A stretch of DNA of 64,000 nucleotides from Latrodectus hesperus (Eukaryota > Arthropoda > Arachnida > Araneae > Theridiidae), in the NCBI GenBank assembly GCA_037975125.1, contig CM075851.1, forward strand, positions 125,421,134 through 125,485,133, read 5' to 3'. Shown here piece by piece: positions 1-13,057 of this stretch (position 1 is its first letter; each line of letters opens with the position of its first letter). Below the pieces are notes generated by a model that was given only the letters and a program-made list of their open reading frames with translations, made no database searches and had not been told where the DNA came from. The position numbers and the translations under genes were made by a program.

Positions 1-61
1 AAAACGAAGCATGTTTTATTCCTTGAAAAACTACTAATTTAATGGCTATTAATTTTTACAG

Positions 62-3000
62 GGAGTCCTTTTACTGTCAAAGTCTTAGGAGAAGGTTCTA
101 ATATTCAAAGAGAGTTTATTAAAAAACAGCGTGAGTCGGTGCCAGTTGCAGATGTTGGGAACGAATGCAAACTGACGTTTAGACTACCAGGTAATTTCAT
201 AAATATTTCTCTTAAATTCTCTAATCAAATTTGAAGTTACGTTTCGCCGAGAACTTTTACCAAAATTAATCTTTTTCTATTTGCTCTTAGGTTCAAGTGC
301 ATTCGATATGTCTGCCAAGGTTACATCTCCATCAGGAGTTACTGAAGATGCGAGTATTTCCGATTGTGACGATTGCAGTTACAGTGTTCACTTTGTGCCA
401 AAAGAAGTTGGTGTTCATACAGTCAGTGTCAGATGCAAAGATATCCACATTCCTGGATCTCCATTTCAATTTACTGTTGGTCCATTCAGAGATCATGGCT
501 CTCACCGTGTTCATGCTGGTGGTCCTGGATTACTCAGAGGCCAAGTGAATGAAATTTGTAAGTAAAAAATATATTTGAAAAGTTTAATGTTGTAAAGGCT
601 GTGCATTTTATGGTGTTATATTATTATATTGTATTTATTAAGTTATTTTATTGATTTATGAAGGTAAAATATGATTAAATTCTTATGACTTGCCTTTACT
701 TTTGGAAGTTTTGGTAACCGTTAATTTTGTTACCTTTAACTTATTATTTTTATTCATTATTTCCAATGGAAATTAATAGGATGATTTTATTCTAAATTTT
801 TGTCATATTCTAAAGCTATTTTTAGAAAAATGATTCGCCTTCAATTTTATTAAAAAGATTGTTGTTTGTAAAGAATGTTATTGCAAATTTCTTCATTGGG
901 TTTGTCTAATGGAAGGCACCTCTGCTTTAAAAGCATTAGCAAATTATTCAAAATGATTTACATGAAAATGAATTTACATAATAAAAATGCATCCACGATT
1001 TTTATTGTGTGGTTGTCTGAATCTCATAATAGTTAGAACAATTTTATATTTATTATGGGATTTTTTAAGAATGAGCTTTGAAAAGTAAGGTAGGTGAGCA
1101 AATTTTATTACTTTAATATTTCAAGATAATCATATCTTAAAAAAAGGAATAATAAAATTGTTAAAGAATTAGGATGATAATACAGTTCAAAGCAACTCGG
1201 ATTTTTACTATAGTATACATTATTGCCTTATGCAATATTAAAATTGTAATAAATTAAATAGTTAAAAAAATCTGAATCTAGGTGAATTTAATGTATGGAC
1301 TAGAGAAGCTGGTGCCGGAAGCTTAGCTATATCAGTGGAAGGTCCTTCTAAAGCAGATATTGATTTCAAAGACTCTAAGGATGGGGGTTGCTATGTGAAA
1401 TACAAAGTAACTGAGCCAGGTATTTAAATTTATAAGCCTATTGCTATTCTGATTTTTACTGAATGCGAGTGAAATTTAAAAAAATCATGTGTCCAATAAA
1501 TTTGCATAGGTGACTATCGAGTGGGAATCAAATTCAACGAACAGCATATTCCAGACAGCCCGTATCATGTTTACATCATGCCAGAAGCTGGTGATGCTGC
1601 GAAAATTGAGCTGGCCCATGTTCCAGAGAGTGGTACTCAGGTGAACAAGCCTGTGTCGTTAGCTATTCTCATGAATGGTGCTAAGGGAAATCTGGATGGC
1701 AAAGTTATCACACCATCTGGTACTGAAGACGATTGCTTCATTGCACCACTTGATGCAGGTATTAAAAATTTCACTTCTACTAAAAGAAAATTTCTTCTAG
1801 ATCACATGCAAATTTTTTGATTATCAAAATGTTCCTGAAATGAAATGCATCTAAAAGCATTTTACTTTCTTTGCATTGTTAGTTTTGAATCTAAGTGTTT
1901 ATGATATTCGGTTAAATCTAAAAAGAATGCTATTAATTTTAAACAAATTTTTTTGTTCGTGTGTAGCTAGCTAGAATAAAATTGACTAAAAGTTATGTAG
2001 GCCATTGTTTCATAAATTTCAAGAGCAATTGTATGTGTGAAATTCGTGAATTTTAAAAATCCAAACATGCTTTTAACTCCCTTGGTTTTATTTTTCAGAT
2101 CAATGGGCTCTTAGATTTGTTCCTCATGAGAATGGCATTCATCTTATTCACATTCGTTGCGATGGTGTCCATATCCCACAGAGTCCGTTCCGCTTGCGTA
2201 TTGGCAAAGATGATGCCGATCCAGCTGCTGTTCAGGCTTATGGACAAGGTCTCAAAGAAGCAAAGACAGGTAAAGAGAATTGTTGGATCATTTCACTTAC
2301 TGAAACTGATCTCATCGATTTAGATCAATATTATAATGTACTTGGTTATTTTAGGTACAAAGATGGACTTCATTGTTGACACTTGCAGCGCAGGAACTGG
2401 TACATTAGCAGTTACCATTGATGGTCCATCGAAAGTATCAATGGATTGTACTGAGGTCGAGGAAGGCTACAAAGTGCGTTACACACCTTTAGCTCCAGGG
2501 GATTACTTTATAACTGTTAAATATAATGGTTATCACATTAGTGGAAGTCCTTTCAAAGTTCCTTGCACAGGTACATTATTTCCCCCAAAAAATACATATT
2601 TTGGAATAAGGCTAACAAAATTTATTTTGTCTGATCTCTTTACATTTATATAACAGGCAGTGCAGTCACTGATATTGGAACAAAAGAGCAATCGCAAGTA
2701 GTCGTAGAAACTAGTGCAAAACAAGCCAAGCAGAAGGCTGACCACTTACCAAGGTTCCGATCTGACCCAACTAAAGTGACTAGTAAAGGAATGGGTTTGA
2801 AGCGAGCTCACTTACATAGGCAAAACCAGTTTACTGTCAACTGTGCTGATGCAGGTATTTATTTTAAATAATGGAAAATTTTTAAAGGATAAATATTATA
2901 AGAAAATTATCAACAATAAACTTAATCTTTTGTTAATAGTGTTACTTTGTTGGTCATAAATTTTGAATTTAAAATGTGCTAATTTGCATTTTCATTTTTA

Positions 3001-3775
3001 CAATATAATATCAAGTATAGATATGAAAATTCAATAAAATCAGAAGTAAAAACTTTTAAAACCATTATTTTATAAGTTATATTGATTTTTGATTGAAAAA
3101 TTATTAAATAAATTAAAAAATATTCTTAAATTTCCCATGTGTGCAAAAATGTTACAGCTGCATTTTACTTGCCGAAGATAAAAATTTTATCTTGCCAATT
3201 CGCCATATAAAATTGTTAGAAACCATGAACATTAAATAGTGAATCCTTTTCTTAATCTGCAAATAGAATTTTATAAATTATTCGAAATTGCTTGTAATCA
3301 CAATCTTAAGACTGACATCTATAAATGCTATTTCGCTTCCTTTGAAAATATTTTAGGCTTGTTCTATGAAGCCGATTGCTGAAAAAAGTTTTAAATTTAA
3401 AGGTTTCTTCTGCTTGATTGCAAATTTAAAACTTTTAATATGAGTTTCTTTTAATATTACTTCTAAAATATACTTATTTTGATGTTACAACTTTAAATGA
3501 TGCAAGACTTTGTTTTTTACTGCGTTTGCATTAAAATATGTAAATTTGAAATGTATCTAAAATTGCTCTTTAAAAATAATTTTCCAGGAAATAATCTGTT
3601 CTACTGCTCGGTCCATGGTCCCAAGGGTCCCTGTGAAGAAGTGATTGTTAAGGCTATTGGTCGAAATTTGTACCAAGTAAATTACACTGTGAAGGAAAAA
3701 GGTGATCACATCGTCGTTGTGAAATGGGGAGACGATCATATCCCAGGAAGTCCATTCAAAGTTGAGGCCTCTTAA
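62..3775 (+). CDS. FLNA: Filamin, C-terminal part (Ig repeats 19 end to 24)
   Basis: This is the C-terminal part of an actin-crosslinking filamin; the 5' part lies outside the window. The eight exons, set by AG/GT sites and unbroken translation, are 62-190, 291-557, 1282-1419, 1510-1758, 2099-2269, 2355-2570, 2657-2854 and 3588-3775, giving about 517 residues. The diagnostic filamin Ig motif HIPGSPF or a variant ([21 protein letters not shown]) recurs once per repeat, and conserved runs such as [11 protein letters not shown] mark repeat 21. The exon at 2657-2854 encodes the basic, low-complexity hinge 2. The last exon encodes the dimerisation repeat ending [12 protein letters not shown] with stop TAA at 3773. 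All introns are phase 1. In known filamins, repeats 19-23 bind integrin tails and signalling partners, and repeat 24 dimerises. No frameshift or internal stop is present. In Drosophila the orthologue is cheerio. Confidence 0.96.
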
Positions 3776-4625
3776 TGGCTTTCGGTACAGCAGATAGCGA
3801 GGAGAAAAGGAACTGGTACATCTCGGATTTCCATACTTTTATTCTGGATGGATGAAAATTTCGAGAGATCTGTTTTACTTTTATATTCATTGTTGCCAAA
3901 TGTTTTGTTGTGGGAGTAATTTCGCTTTTTTTAAATTAGATGTCCTGAAGTTTGTTGTTTCTAGCTATTTCTGTGTATTGTTGACTGGTCATGCATGAAG
4001 TGGCCAGCTCCCAGTTCGTAATTGTTTTAATTTAAATTCTGAATTATATGTGCTATGTCTTTGTGTCAAGTCTTTGAAATTATCTGATGGCATTTATGAA
4101 AATTGAAAGCTTAAGTGCCTTCACCAAAGTTACTTTGTGACATTGAATTTTAGCTTATATATTGTTGAATTAAGAAATTACATTTTAATGTTATGATGTT
4201 TACAGAGTTTATAAACTGTTTTTAAAATTTATTAATTAAAACAATTCAGATTTTAAAATTTATTTTACGCATTTAATGTCTAGAAAAAAATTTATATAGA
4301 TTACAGGCTTTAATTTTCTTTTGCTACTTTTAATGTACTTAAAAACTAATTTATTGAATAAATTTTATGTGAATTTTTTCAAAATATCTCATCTTGCATC
4401 TTAATTTGTGTTAAGTATGATCATTTTTATTTTAGTTGTTTTTAAAAAGTAATTTGATTCATGTAGAATTATCTAGAATCTATCATTGTGTTTTTCCATG
4501 GTTAGTTGTATACCAATTCTATTAGTCAATACCAGTTTACAAATTTTGCTAGAAGACTTTTACAATATTGCTTATTCATTGTTATTTTATTCAAAAAGAT
4601 CAAATAAAATTTCTCTCGTGTGTAT
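3776..4625 (+). other. Filamin 3' UTR
   Basis: This is AT-rich sequence with no ORF directly downstream of the filamin stop. AATAAA signals occur near 4357 and at 4603-4608, and the second is followed by a GT-rich stretch suited to cleavage and polyadenylation. The end of the transcript is inferred. Confidence 0.6.
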
Positions 4626-5395
4626 GTCTCTTTTTAATTAATGTAACATTTTTTTTATAAAATTTGGTTATTTTATATTAATTATAACTTGTGTAAGACT
4701 TTATATTTTGATACATTAAATTTTAAGCAGTAAATATATTTTAATCACTGCTAAAAAATTAAGACTAATTTCAAATAACCTTTTAAAAAATTTCCCTTAA
4801 CCAAATATATGAATCAAAATCACCTAATGTTTTATCGTTTTAAATTTAAAATTATATGCAGAATGATTAATGAAATAATAAACAAATTTCTATTGTTTCA
4901 AATTAAATTGTTAATTTAAAAAAATAAAATTTTAAACGCATTTTTAAAGTAATTCTGAATAGACATTATCAAATAGTTTGATCAATGAGAGATGAATTAT
5001 AAATTTAGAAATAAGGAATAACTTTAATTCAATAAAATAGTCATTAAACTACCAACAAAGGGTTGAAAATGAAACTTGTAATAGGCGCAAAATTGCGTAT
5101 TGAGACTACTGAATGCGTTTAAGCATAAAATCAATTTATGAATAAAAAATAATAATTTAGGTTTTGAAAGATGTGTAATCACATTTTGAGCATTCATAAA
5201 ATTAAAAGTATATGTAAAAGAATTAAGCACATTTGTATGAAAATCATATATTTTCTTAATTATTACAAGGATATACAACTCCTATATTAATCTAATTACT
5301 GTCTAATGTTAAAGGATATGAACTGAATTCACTTTCAAATTAGTTTCAAGGTATGAAAAACCGATAATTTGCTTTTGGAATGAAGATGGGAAGAG
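4626..5395. other. AT-rich intergenic sequence
   Basis: This stretch is very AT-rich. The 84-codon minus-strand ORF at 5024-5278 has low-complexity composition and no recognisable domain. I see nothing functional. Confidence 0.5.
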
Positions 5396-5558
5396 TTTAT
5401 AGGGTAGACAACCATTCACACCTCATTCATACAAGGAAGTGACAAAGACAGGATAGATATAGATAGAGAGAAAAAGTACATCTATGCTCGAGCCGGGATT
5501 GGAACCCAGGACCTCTCTATCCGCAGTCAGACACGCTGATCACTAGACAAGTTGGGCG
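5396..5558 (-). repeat. tRNA-derived SINE (family 1), 3'-truncated
   Basis: Read on the minus strand, the 5' end starts CCGCCCAACTT and carries an A-box-like TAGTGATCAGCG and a B-box-like GGTTCCAATCC. A body with the CTATCCTGTCTTTGTC module follows. The same head and body recur at 57835-58090 and 62237-62515. The 3' half is missing here. Confidence 0.8.
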
Positions 5559-5686
5559 GCGAAATTTACGTTGCAAAATTTATTTGAATGCTTGTGAATT
5601 TATCCTGTAAGCATAAATTTCATTATGAATTTTGGGTAAAAATGAGCATTATGGTTAAAATTACGTTGTTTAGGGATGTTTTTCCA

Positions 5687-5970
5687 ACAAGATGACGTGA
5701 GCATGGCAATTGAATATTGGCCATTTGATCTTCGGTTTCAACACCTCGTGGGCTCGATTCCTACCTCCTTAATGTTTTTAGTGGTTCGGAATCCATTTTA
5801 AACCGTAGGTTCCAGTTGTATTGAGCAACAAGCAAGTGAAATTGCCCTAAGCTTAAGATGAGGTATAAGCAGAATTTGATTAGCAAATCTACTTCTATTA
5901 GCTAGAATACGTTGATTATCGCCTTAATGTGATTGTAAATTGGCTCTTTCTGAGTGAAAGAAACCACACC
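5687..5970 (+). repeat. Possible decayed tRNA-derived repeat
   Basis: A B-box-like GGGCTCGATTCC sits downstream of an imperfect A-box-like region near 5700. The stretch is less AT-rich than its surroundings. No second copy was found in the window, so the call is weak. Confidence 0.25.
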
Positions 5971-7636
5971 TAGAAAAAAATGTGGCAGTATTTTAAATAT
6001 CTTGTCCTAACGATATATATATACACTATAAACATTAAAAATTGATTAAATTTTATTTAAATATTAAAAACAGAAACTTAAGGAAATACCTTAAAATGTG
6101 TGAATGAACTGCTAAAAATGTAGTAATATAATTCCTAAGTGAAAAACGTATAACTTCCAAAATAGATTTTCATAGAATTCTGTTTTTTAACATCAGCTTT
6201 TAAGAAATAAATCAATTATAAAATAAGATTTTTCAAAATAACCTTAATTTTATTTAATCACACTTATTTATAAAAATGGATAGTTAATATATTTAAAATA
6301 AATGATTAAAATGCAAAAAAAAATATTTTTTTATTTAATCTAATAATTATGAAGTGTATCATTTTATATAGAATAATTGAAAATTGTGATAAAATTTGAG
6401 AATTCTTGTGAAATTTTTAGTTAGCGAGCATATGAATTTTCTCAATAGAAAGTAAAATATTCAAGAATAGAATGAACTAACAAAGCAGAAGTGACTATCC
6501 AATTTTTTAACTAATGAAATAAAATTTGATAATTTTTATGGCCATATATGTGGAAAAAGTTAAGCAAATGCTTAATTTTTTCAATTTTTACAAAAATGAA
6601 ACATGTATTTTTCAATTCGAGTAAAATTCAATATTGAAACAATGGTATGGAATATCAAAAAATATTTTTTTATTTCAAACTCAAATTAAAAATTTTTTTC
6701 GCAAATTAGGATTATAAACGCAGTTAAAATTTACACATTGGGAGTTATAATTTCGCCAGGAATATCAACCAGTATTGCTTTTGGTGACTTCTTTGGCAAC
6801 AAAATAAATATATTTTGTTACGTTTGGCTATTTTTTGTCCTTGGCGACCTGTGATGATATTTCTCATTTTAGCCGAATTTTGCCTTCTCACATTAGTTTT
6901 TTCACTCTTATATTCAATTATGTAAAAATCTTTCATAAGCAATTGAGTTGGTGCCAAGTTATTTTAGTTTTGGCGAGATTGACATTCACGTCATCAAACG
7001 AAGATATGCCCTAAATATATATAAAAATTGAATACGAAACAAACCTGAAACAAGAAAAAGTAATTTCTAGACTTGTGAAATATGTACCAGAAATATGTTC
7101 CCGTCTCAAAGTCCATCATTAAAAAATAATGAAAAGGAAGAATTTAAAGAGAAAAAACGAATTATGTATTTACAAGGAAACTATGCATTTTGTAAATGTG
7201 TCAGTAGTTCCTTAACAGTAAGTTATGCATGATAAGCTAAAAAATTAAGACTTAACAGCAAAAATATAACAAAAACCCTTTGAATCATCCTCAACGATTG
7301 AATTTTACCATATTTTTGGTGTTCATGAAATTCAAGTATTCGAACAAAGTATTCTTTAATAACTTTTGAATTTCAAATCGAAACAGATCAGATTCCATCG
7401 ATTCACCATCCGAAATGGATGTGATGTGTTCGAAGCAATTTGAGCTTGATTAAACGGCTTGTGTCAACGTGTATATGGCTTGGATGGGAATCATGGTCAT
7501 AGTGTTCACATATCAACCAATGTTTTCATCTGATTTCGAATCATAAGAGCTGAGCAAATGTGTTTCACTTCGGGTGCTGATCGTTCATTCTTTATTCAAT
7601 CTGAAAGGCATTAAACCGAAGACGATGAACCTTACT
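5971..7636. other. AT-rich intergenic sequence
   Basis: No gene is supported. Positions 6745-6990 vaguely resemble the right end of the inverted-repeat element at 32592-33775 (a shared GGCGA-CTGTGA-like block). Positions 7380-7630 are more complex in sequence but do not translate into anything I recognise. Confidence 0.4.
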
Positions 7637-8275
7637 TTAAACTGATTGTGTGCAAATGGACACATCAAAGTGAAAAAGGTTGTCGAACCATGGTTTTAGC
7701 ATTTGTGAATGAAATGTTTTTTCGACGAAATATATCTGGCCAATGTTTGCATAAAGGAGCTGTTCAGCCCTTCTCTCTCCACGGGGTCTCCAGACTCGAA
7801 TGCGACCATCGTGGGGTTGCAGACAGAAGCGTGACTCGTCAGTAACGACAATTGCATTCCATTCTGCCGTCAACATCCTTCTTTCATCGCACATATGGCA
7901 GTGGAGACGTCTATGGATCTGTGTAGAGGGTAGCCGAAGCAATGGACGTCTTGCGGATAGACCACTTTGCTGTAAATGGCGTCGCATGGTACGCGCAGAC
8001 ACTGGATGATGCGTTACCGACTGAATGTACTGTGCTATAGTTTGTAATTCGGCTGAGCAATCCGTCTCTGCCATGCGCACAATTTGCCTGTCATCACGTG
8101 AAGTGGTCCACTGAGGTGGATGCGATCAAATATGTCGGTCCGTCGTACCCTCCTGCATCCAATGATCACATGTTCACATTACAGTTGTTTGGTTTCGTCC
8201 AACATGACTACCGATTTCCCTGAAAGATAATCCACAATATCGTTTGGTCACTATCTTTCCTCTGTCGAAATAGGA
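7637..8275 (-). pseudogene. Tc1-type transposase fragment
   Basis: Minus-strand translation gives a helix-turn-helix segment (LSFREIG...GRNQTTV) in one frame near 8200-8270. After frameshifts comes an open stretch of 147 codons (8080 to 7637) with the Tc1 signature VTDESRFCLQPHDGRIRVWRPRGER, shown here in two overlapping parts: TDESRFCLQPHDG and RIRVWRPRGER. The Asp of TDESRF is the first catalytic residue of the DDE triad. The match stops after this motif, so the second Asp and the final acidic residue are missing. The element is dead. Its 5' end abuts the truncated gypsy element C within about 15 bp. Confidence 0.85.
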
Positions 8276-8288
8276 TATTTGATCTAAA

Positions 8289-10280
8289 ATGACTTCATTT
8301 CCGGCGAAAGGAAAAAAGATAGATTTAATTACTTAAGCTACTGAATTAGGAGAAACAGTTCCCCAAGATTGTAAGATAATAGATTTAAGGAACATAATCA
8401 TTAGTTCAAAAAACTATGAAGAAGAATTTGTTAAAATTTTATTGGAAGGTATTATTGAAGATCGCTTAGCCCAAAAACAAGACGAAGAAAAAGCTCGTGA
8501 GTTTGAGTTACAAAAATTACGTTTACAGAATGAAAATGCAATAGGAAATGCCGGTAATGCGAATAATTTTAATTCAGAAAGGCGCGATTCTTGCAATTTG
8601 CAACATCTTAGGCGAAAATATGATGTGAATGAAGGTGATATAAGTTTTTATCTTATATTATTTGAAAGACAAGCGCGACGAATGGGTTTAGATGAAGCTC
8701 ATTGGGTTTTCCATCTTTTAGGACTTCTACCATATGAAATAACTCAGTGTATTGCCCGCGAACCGGACGATAAAGCAAATGATTACTATTATGTGAAGGA
8801 ACTATTATTAAAAAGATTTAAATTAAGTCCAGAAAGATTTCGGCAGAAATTTTATGAACATTCTCGTACAATTAAGAATACATGGAAAGATTTTACTTAT
8901 GAGTTACGAAATTATTTTAATGAGTGGTTAGATGGTCTTAAAATTACTAATTTAGAAGATCTTAAGGACTTAATTGTTACAGAACAATTAAAGAAAAGTG
9001 TTTCCCCTACCATTCGTAATCACTTCATAGATGAATGGACCAATTTCATTAATCCAGATAAATTAGCTGAAAAATTAGATTCGTATGAGAATGCTAGATT
9101 CGGAATAAAATCTTGTATTGAAAACAAAAACATGAAATTTTTTGAAAAAAGATCTTATTTTGATAATTATGTAAGCAAATTTAATGATCGCTGTAAAAAT
9201 GAAAATTTCAAAAGTGAAGTCAGAAAAAACCGCGAATTTAGAAAGTTTCCTAAGAATGAGTGTTTTTATTCTAAAGAAAAGCGCGACACGAATTTTAGTT
9301 CTCGTAGTGATAAAAATAGCATTAAATGTTTCAACTGCAATGATTATGGGCACATTTCTAAAGACTGTCCAAAAGAAAGAAAAATTTTAATTTGTAGAGA
9401 ATGTGGTGAGAGTGGACATACCCAACGGCATTGTTCGATAAACAAAGATAAAAATAGTTTGACGGTAAATGTTGAAAACCTTACCCCATTAAATGCTTAT
9501 ATGAAGGAAGCAAAAATAAATAATTCTGAGCATTCGATAAATAGCTTAATAGATACGGGATCGAGCATTTCATTAGTTAAGAATTCGGTTGCAATTAAAT
9601 TAAAACTGAATATAATTCCGTTAAAGAGAAAATTGTTTGGATTTGGTTCTACTGTTGCATCTGCTTTCACACTTGGGAAAAGTCAAGTGGAATTAAGAAT
9701 CGACGACGTCAGAGCAACACTTGAAATATTCGTTGTGAATGATGATACTATGTCGTTTGACCTAATTGTAGGAAGAGACTTTCTAGACAAAACAGAAATT
9801 GCTTTCGCACGAATTGGCTCCAAATTGCACATCTGGTATTCGAATAGTATTCCGTTTTCTGAAGTGGAAGTCGAATCGAAACATCAACAAATAAAACTAA
9901 AAACGGAAGAACCTATTATAATAGAAAAAAATAGCATAAATTTTATTCAGGCGAAAACAGAAAATATGAAAAACGGTCTTGTATTGTTAGAGGGAAAAGA
10001 AAAAAATGTCGATTCTGTTTTCGAAATTAAAAATGGTAAAACGGTAATTCCTATTATGAATAATGGTTCTTTTGATATTAAGTTAAAAGAAAATCAGTGT
10101 CTGAGTAGGGTAACCGATATATCGCAGGATTGGAATTTAAATTCTGAATTTATTTTTCCATTTAATAATATTTGTAATGCAACTGAAGATACAATATTCA
10201 CTGTAAATAAAGATAAATGCACGATTAAAATAGACGATATTAAATTTGATAAAACTATTCCTTATGATAAGAAATTGTAA
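8289..10280 (+). pseudogene. Element C gag-protease
   Basis: The likely original start is ATG at 8289, because the first residues (MTSFPAKGKK) align with the gag start of element A (MAFLAKGKK). A TAA at 8334-8336 interrupts it, leaving an open stretch from 8442. The order is a coiled charged N-terminus, a SCAN-like alpha-helical gag core with FYLILFERQAR and LLPYEI, and two CCHC zinc knuckles (CFNCNDYGHISKDC near 9327 and CRECGESGHTQRHC near 9393). An aspartic protease with LIDTGSS near 9547 follows. The frame ends at TAA 10278 but continues unshifted into the RT, so that stop is probably also a mutation within one gag-pol frame. Confidence 0.88.
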
Positions 10281-11615
10281 ATTCTGAAACTAATTAATGG
10301 TTATTGTTTTGCCATGAATGAAAGTTAGTTAGGATGTACTACATTGACTAAAATGGAAATTAATGAAGTTCCAGGAAGCTAACCAGTTTGTTTACGTCCC
10401 TATAAAACAAATGCAGCTGAGAGAGGCTCTATTAAAAATATTGTTAAGGAATGGAAAGAAAACAAAATAGTTTCCGAAACAAGATCACCTTATGCCAGTC
10501 CAGTATTGTTAGTTCGAAAAAAAACTGGTGAGGATAGACTTGTTGTAGATTACAGAAAATTAAATAATCAGACAGTTAAAGATAAGTTCCCTTTACCCAG
10601 AATTGATGATTTATTAAAATGTCTTGGTGAATGTAATATTTTCACGACATTAGATTTAGCTCATGGTTATCTCCAAATACCATTAACAGAGGAAGCTAAG
10701 TTAAAAACTGCTTTTATTACCCCAGATGAAACAGGTCAGTTTGAACGTATGATTTTTGGTTTGGCAAATGCACCTTCAGAATTTCAGAGATTAATGTATC
10801 AAGTATTAGGACCATTGTTAAATAAGAAAGTTTTGTGTTATTTAGATGATATTTTGATCCCAGCGAAGAATTGGACTGATATGATTGAACGAATAAAAGA
10901 GGTATTTAACAAACTTAGATCTGCTAATTTGACTTTAAAATTGTCAAAATATGAATTCGTTAAAAAGGAAGTAGAATTTTTAGGATTTATAGTTAATAGA
11001 GAAGGAATAAAACCAGGAATGAGAAAAATTAGATCAATAAGAGAATTTGCAACTCCTAAGAATATTCATGATATTCGTAGATTTTTAGGTTTAACTGGTT
11101 ATTTTCGGAGATTTGTGGAAAAATATGCACAAAAGGCAGAACCTTTATCACGACTCTTGCAAAAAGAAGAATCTTTCAAGTGGGGAGAGGAACAAGAGCA
11201 GTCTTTTCGATTATTGAAAAATAGCCTCACAGAGCAACCTGTGTTAGCCCATTATAACCCTCAAGCTAAAACGGAAGTACATTGTGATGCAAGCTCTAGT
11301 GGTTTAGCAGGCATGCTTTTACAACAAGGACCAGACAATAAATGGCGGTTGGTTTATTGTGTCAGTAAAAAGACAACTGAAATTGAAAAGAAGTATCATT
11401 CAAGCAAGCTCGAATTAATGGCCATTGTGTGGACTCTCGAAAGATTAAGGCAGTATTTATTAGGCATAAAATTCAAAATAGTGACAGATTGTCAAGCACT
11501 GATGTACATGAATTCAAAGAAAACAAACAATCCTCAGATTGCAAGATGGTGTAATTTAATTCAAGATTTCGATTTTGAAATAGAACATAGGCCTGGAAAA
11601 AAATGGTTCACGTAG
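10281..11615 (+). pseudogene. Element C reverse transcriptase and RNase H
   Basis: The frame is the same as gag-protease. In-frame stops at 10326-10328 (TAG) and 10380-10382 (TAA) interrupt the linker and the RT N-terminus, whose residues are recognisable before 10506. The RT shows DYRKLN, TLDLAHGYLQI, FGLANAPSEFQR and the catalytic box YLDD near 10840. RNase H follows with VHCDASSSG near 11280 and a TDCQAL segment. The frame ends prematurely at 11615 because a run of seven A near 11605 seems to have lost one base. The alternative frame continues the conserved linker (HVDAMSRAP). Confidence 0.9.
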
Positions 11616-13057
11616 ACGCAATGAGCAGAGCTCCAGTTTGGGAATCAGAAGATACATTGACATCCCTCATCGAAAATAAATTAGAAGTTTGTTTGACCTT
11701 GAGTGAAGATGAACAAATATTGATGATACAGCAGGCTGATCCAGAAATACGAAAATTAATAGAAATATTCAGAAAAAAAGATCAGGATAGAACAAAAGAA
11801 GAAAAACAGCTTATAAGAAATTACGTGTTTAAGAGAAACAGATTATTTTGATGCATAAACGAAAATGGAAAAGAAAAATTTCTCTATGTTACTCCAAAGA
11901 ATATGAGAAAAAGTACAGTAATCAAATTCCATGATCTAATGGGACATTTTTCTGTTGATAGAACTGTTAATAAGATAAAAGAATTGTGTTGATTTCCTTA
12001 TATGAAACGTTATGTACGAAGGCACATTTCAAAATGTTTTGAATGTTTGATGAACAAAACGCTGTCAGGAAAACAGCCTGGCTTATTAAATCCAATTAAA
12101 ACAGGTCGTAAACCTTTTTCAATCATACATATTGATCATTTAGGACCTTTTGTCAAGAGTTCTAAAAATAATCAAGAACTTTTGATCATGATAGATAATT
12201 TCACAAGATTTGTCCAATTGACTCCAGTAAAGAGTACGTCAACATCACATGTGCTGAAGGCTCTGAAAAAGTTTGTAAATACTTATGGTCTACCTGAGAA
12301 AATAATAACAGATCGAGGAACTTGTTTCACTTCGCATCAATTTCAACAATATTGTGCTGAAAATGGTATACATCATACACTCAATTGTACGAAGCGACCA
12401 TGTGCAAATGGAATGGTTGAAAGAGTTAATAGAACAATATTGTCTACCATAACAACTGGTATGGAAGATCAGAATCATAAAGATTGGGATGTTAAAATAC
12501 ATGAAGTTGAGAGAAACTTGAACAACTTTGTAAACAAGTCAACGAACAAGACACCATTTGAATTGCTCCATGGTTATTCTCCACGATTCAACGATGGAAT
12601 TTTGAGAAAGTTAGCTGATGAAGAAGCTCAGAGTTGGCAAGATCCATCTGTAGTGCAGGAAGAATCTCGAAGACAAATAGAAGAAAGTCAACAAAAAATG
12701 AAGAAGTATTATGATAAAAAGAGATGTAGAGCAATCACGTTTGAACGAGGAGAGATTGTCGTAATGAAAAGAGCTCCGAAATCTTCATACCAACCTACGA
12801 AGACACAATTTAAGTTCCGAGGCCCACTTATTGTTACCGAGGTATTGCCATACGATGTCTACCGTGTGACTCAGCTGGAAGAAAAAAAGAAAGGCCACTT
12901 CTACGCAACAACAGCTCACATTAGTCAACTAAAACCATGGCTAAATGAACCAGATTCGGATGAAGATAGTGATATCGATAGTGCCAATAGTGATGATAAT
13001 GACTATTCTTTGAACAGTCCGAGACGCAATCCACATAGATCCACTCGCAAGGACTAA
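11603..13057 (+). pseudogene. Element C integrase
   Basis: The frame is shifted relative to the RT and interrupted by TGA at 11849-11851 and 11990-11992. The H2C2 zinc-binding domain spans roughly 11930-12045 (His-His, then Cys-x2-Cys in KCFECL). The catalytic core shows HIDHLGPF (first Asp, near 12130), IITDRGTCFTS (second Asp, near 12308) and NGMVERVNR (Glu, near 12417). The C-terminus contains an SH3-like segment ending HISQLKPWLNE, then an acidic tail. The last 351 codons, from 12002, are uninterrupted. No envelope-like ORF follows. Confidence 0.9.

Noticed and set aside
2533..2745. Minus-strand 70-codon ORF
   Set aside because: It is antisense to well-supported filamin exons and intron, and has no domain.
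6745..6990. Second copy of the inverted-repeat element
   Set aside because: Similarity to 33735-33780 is limited to a few short blocks, too weak to call without an alignment.
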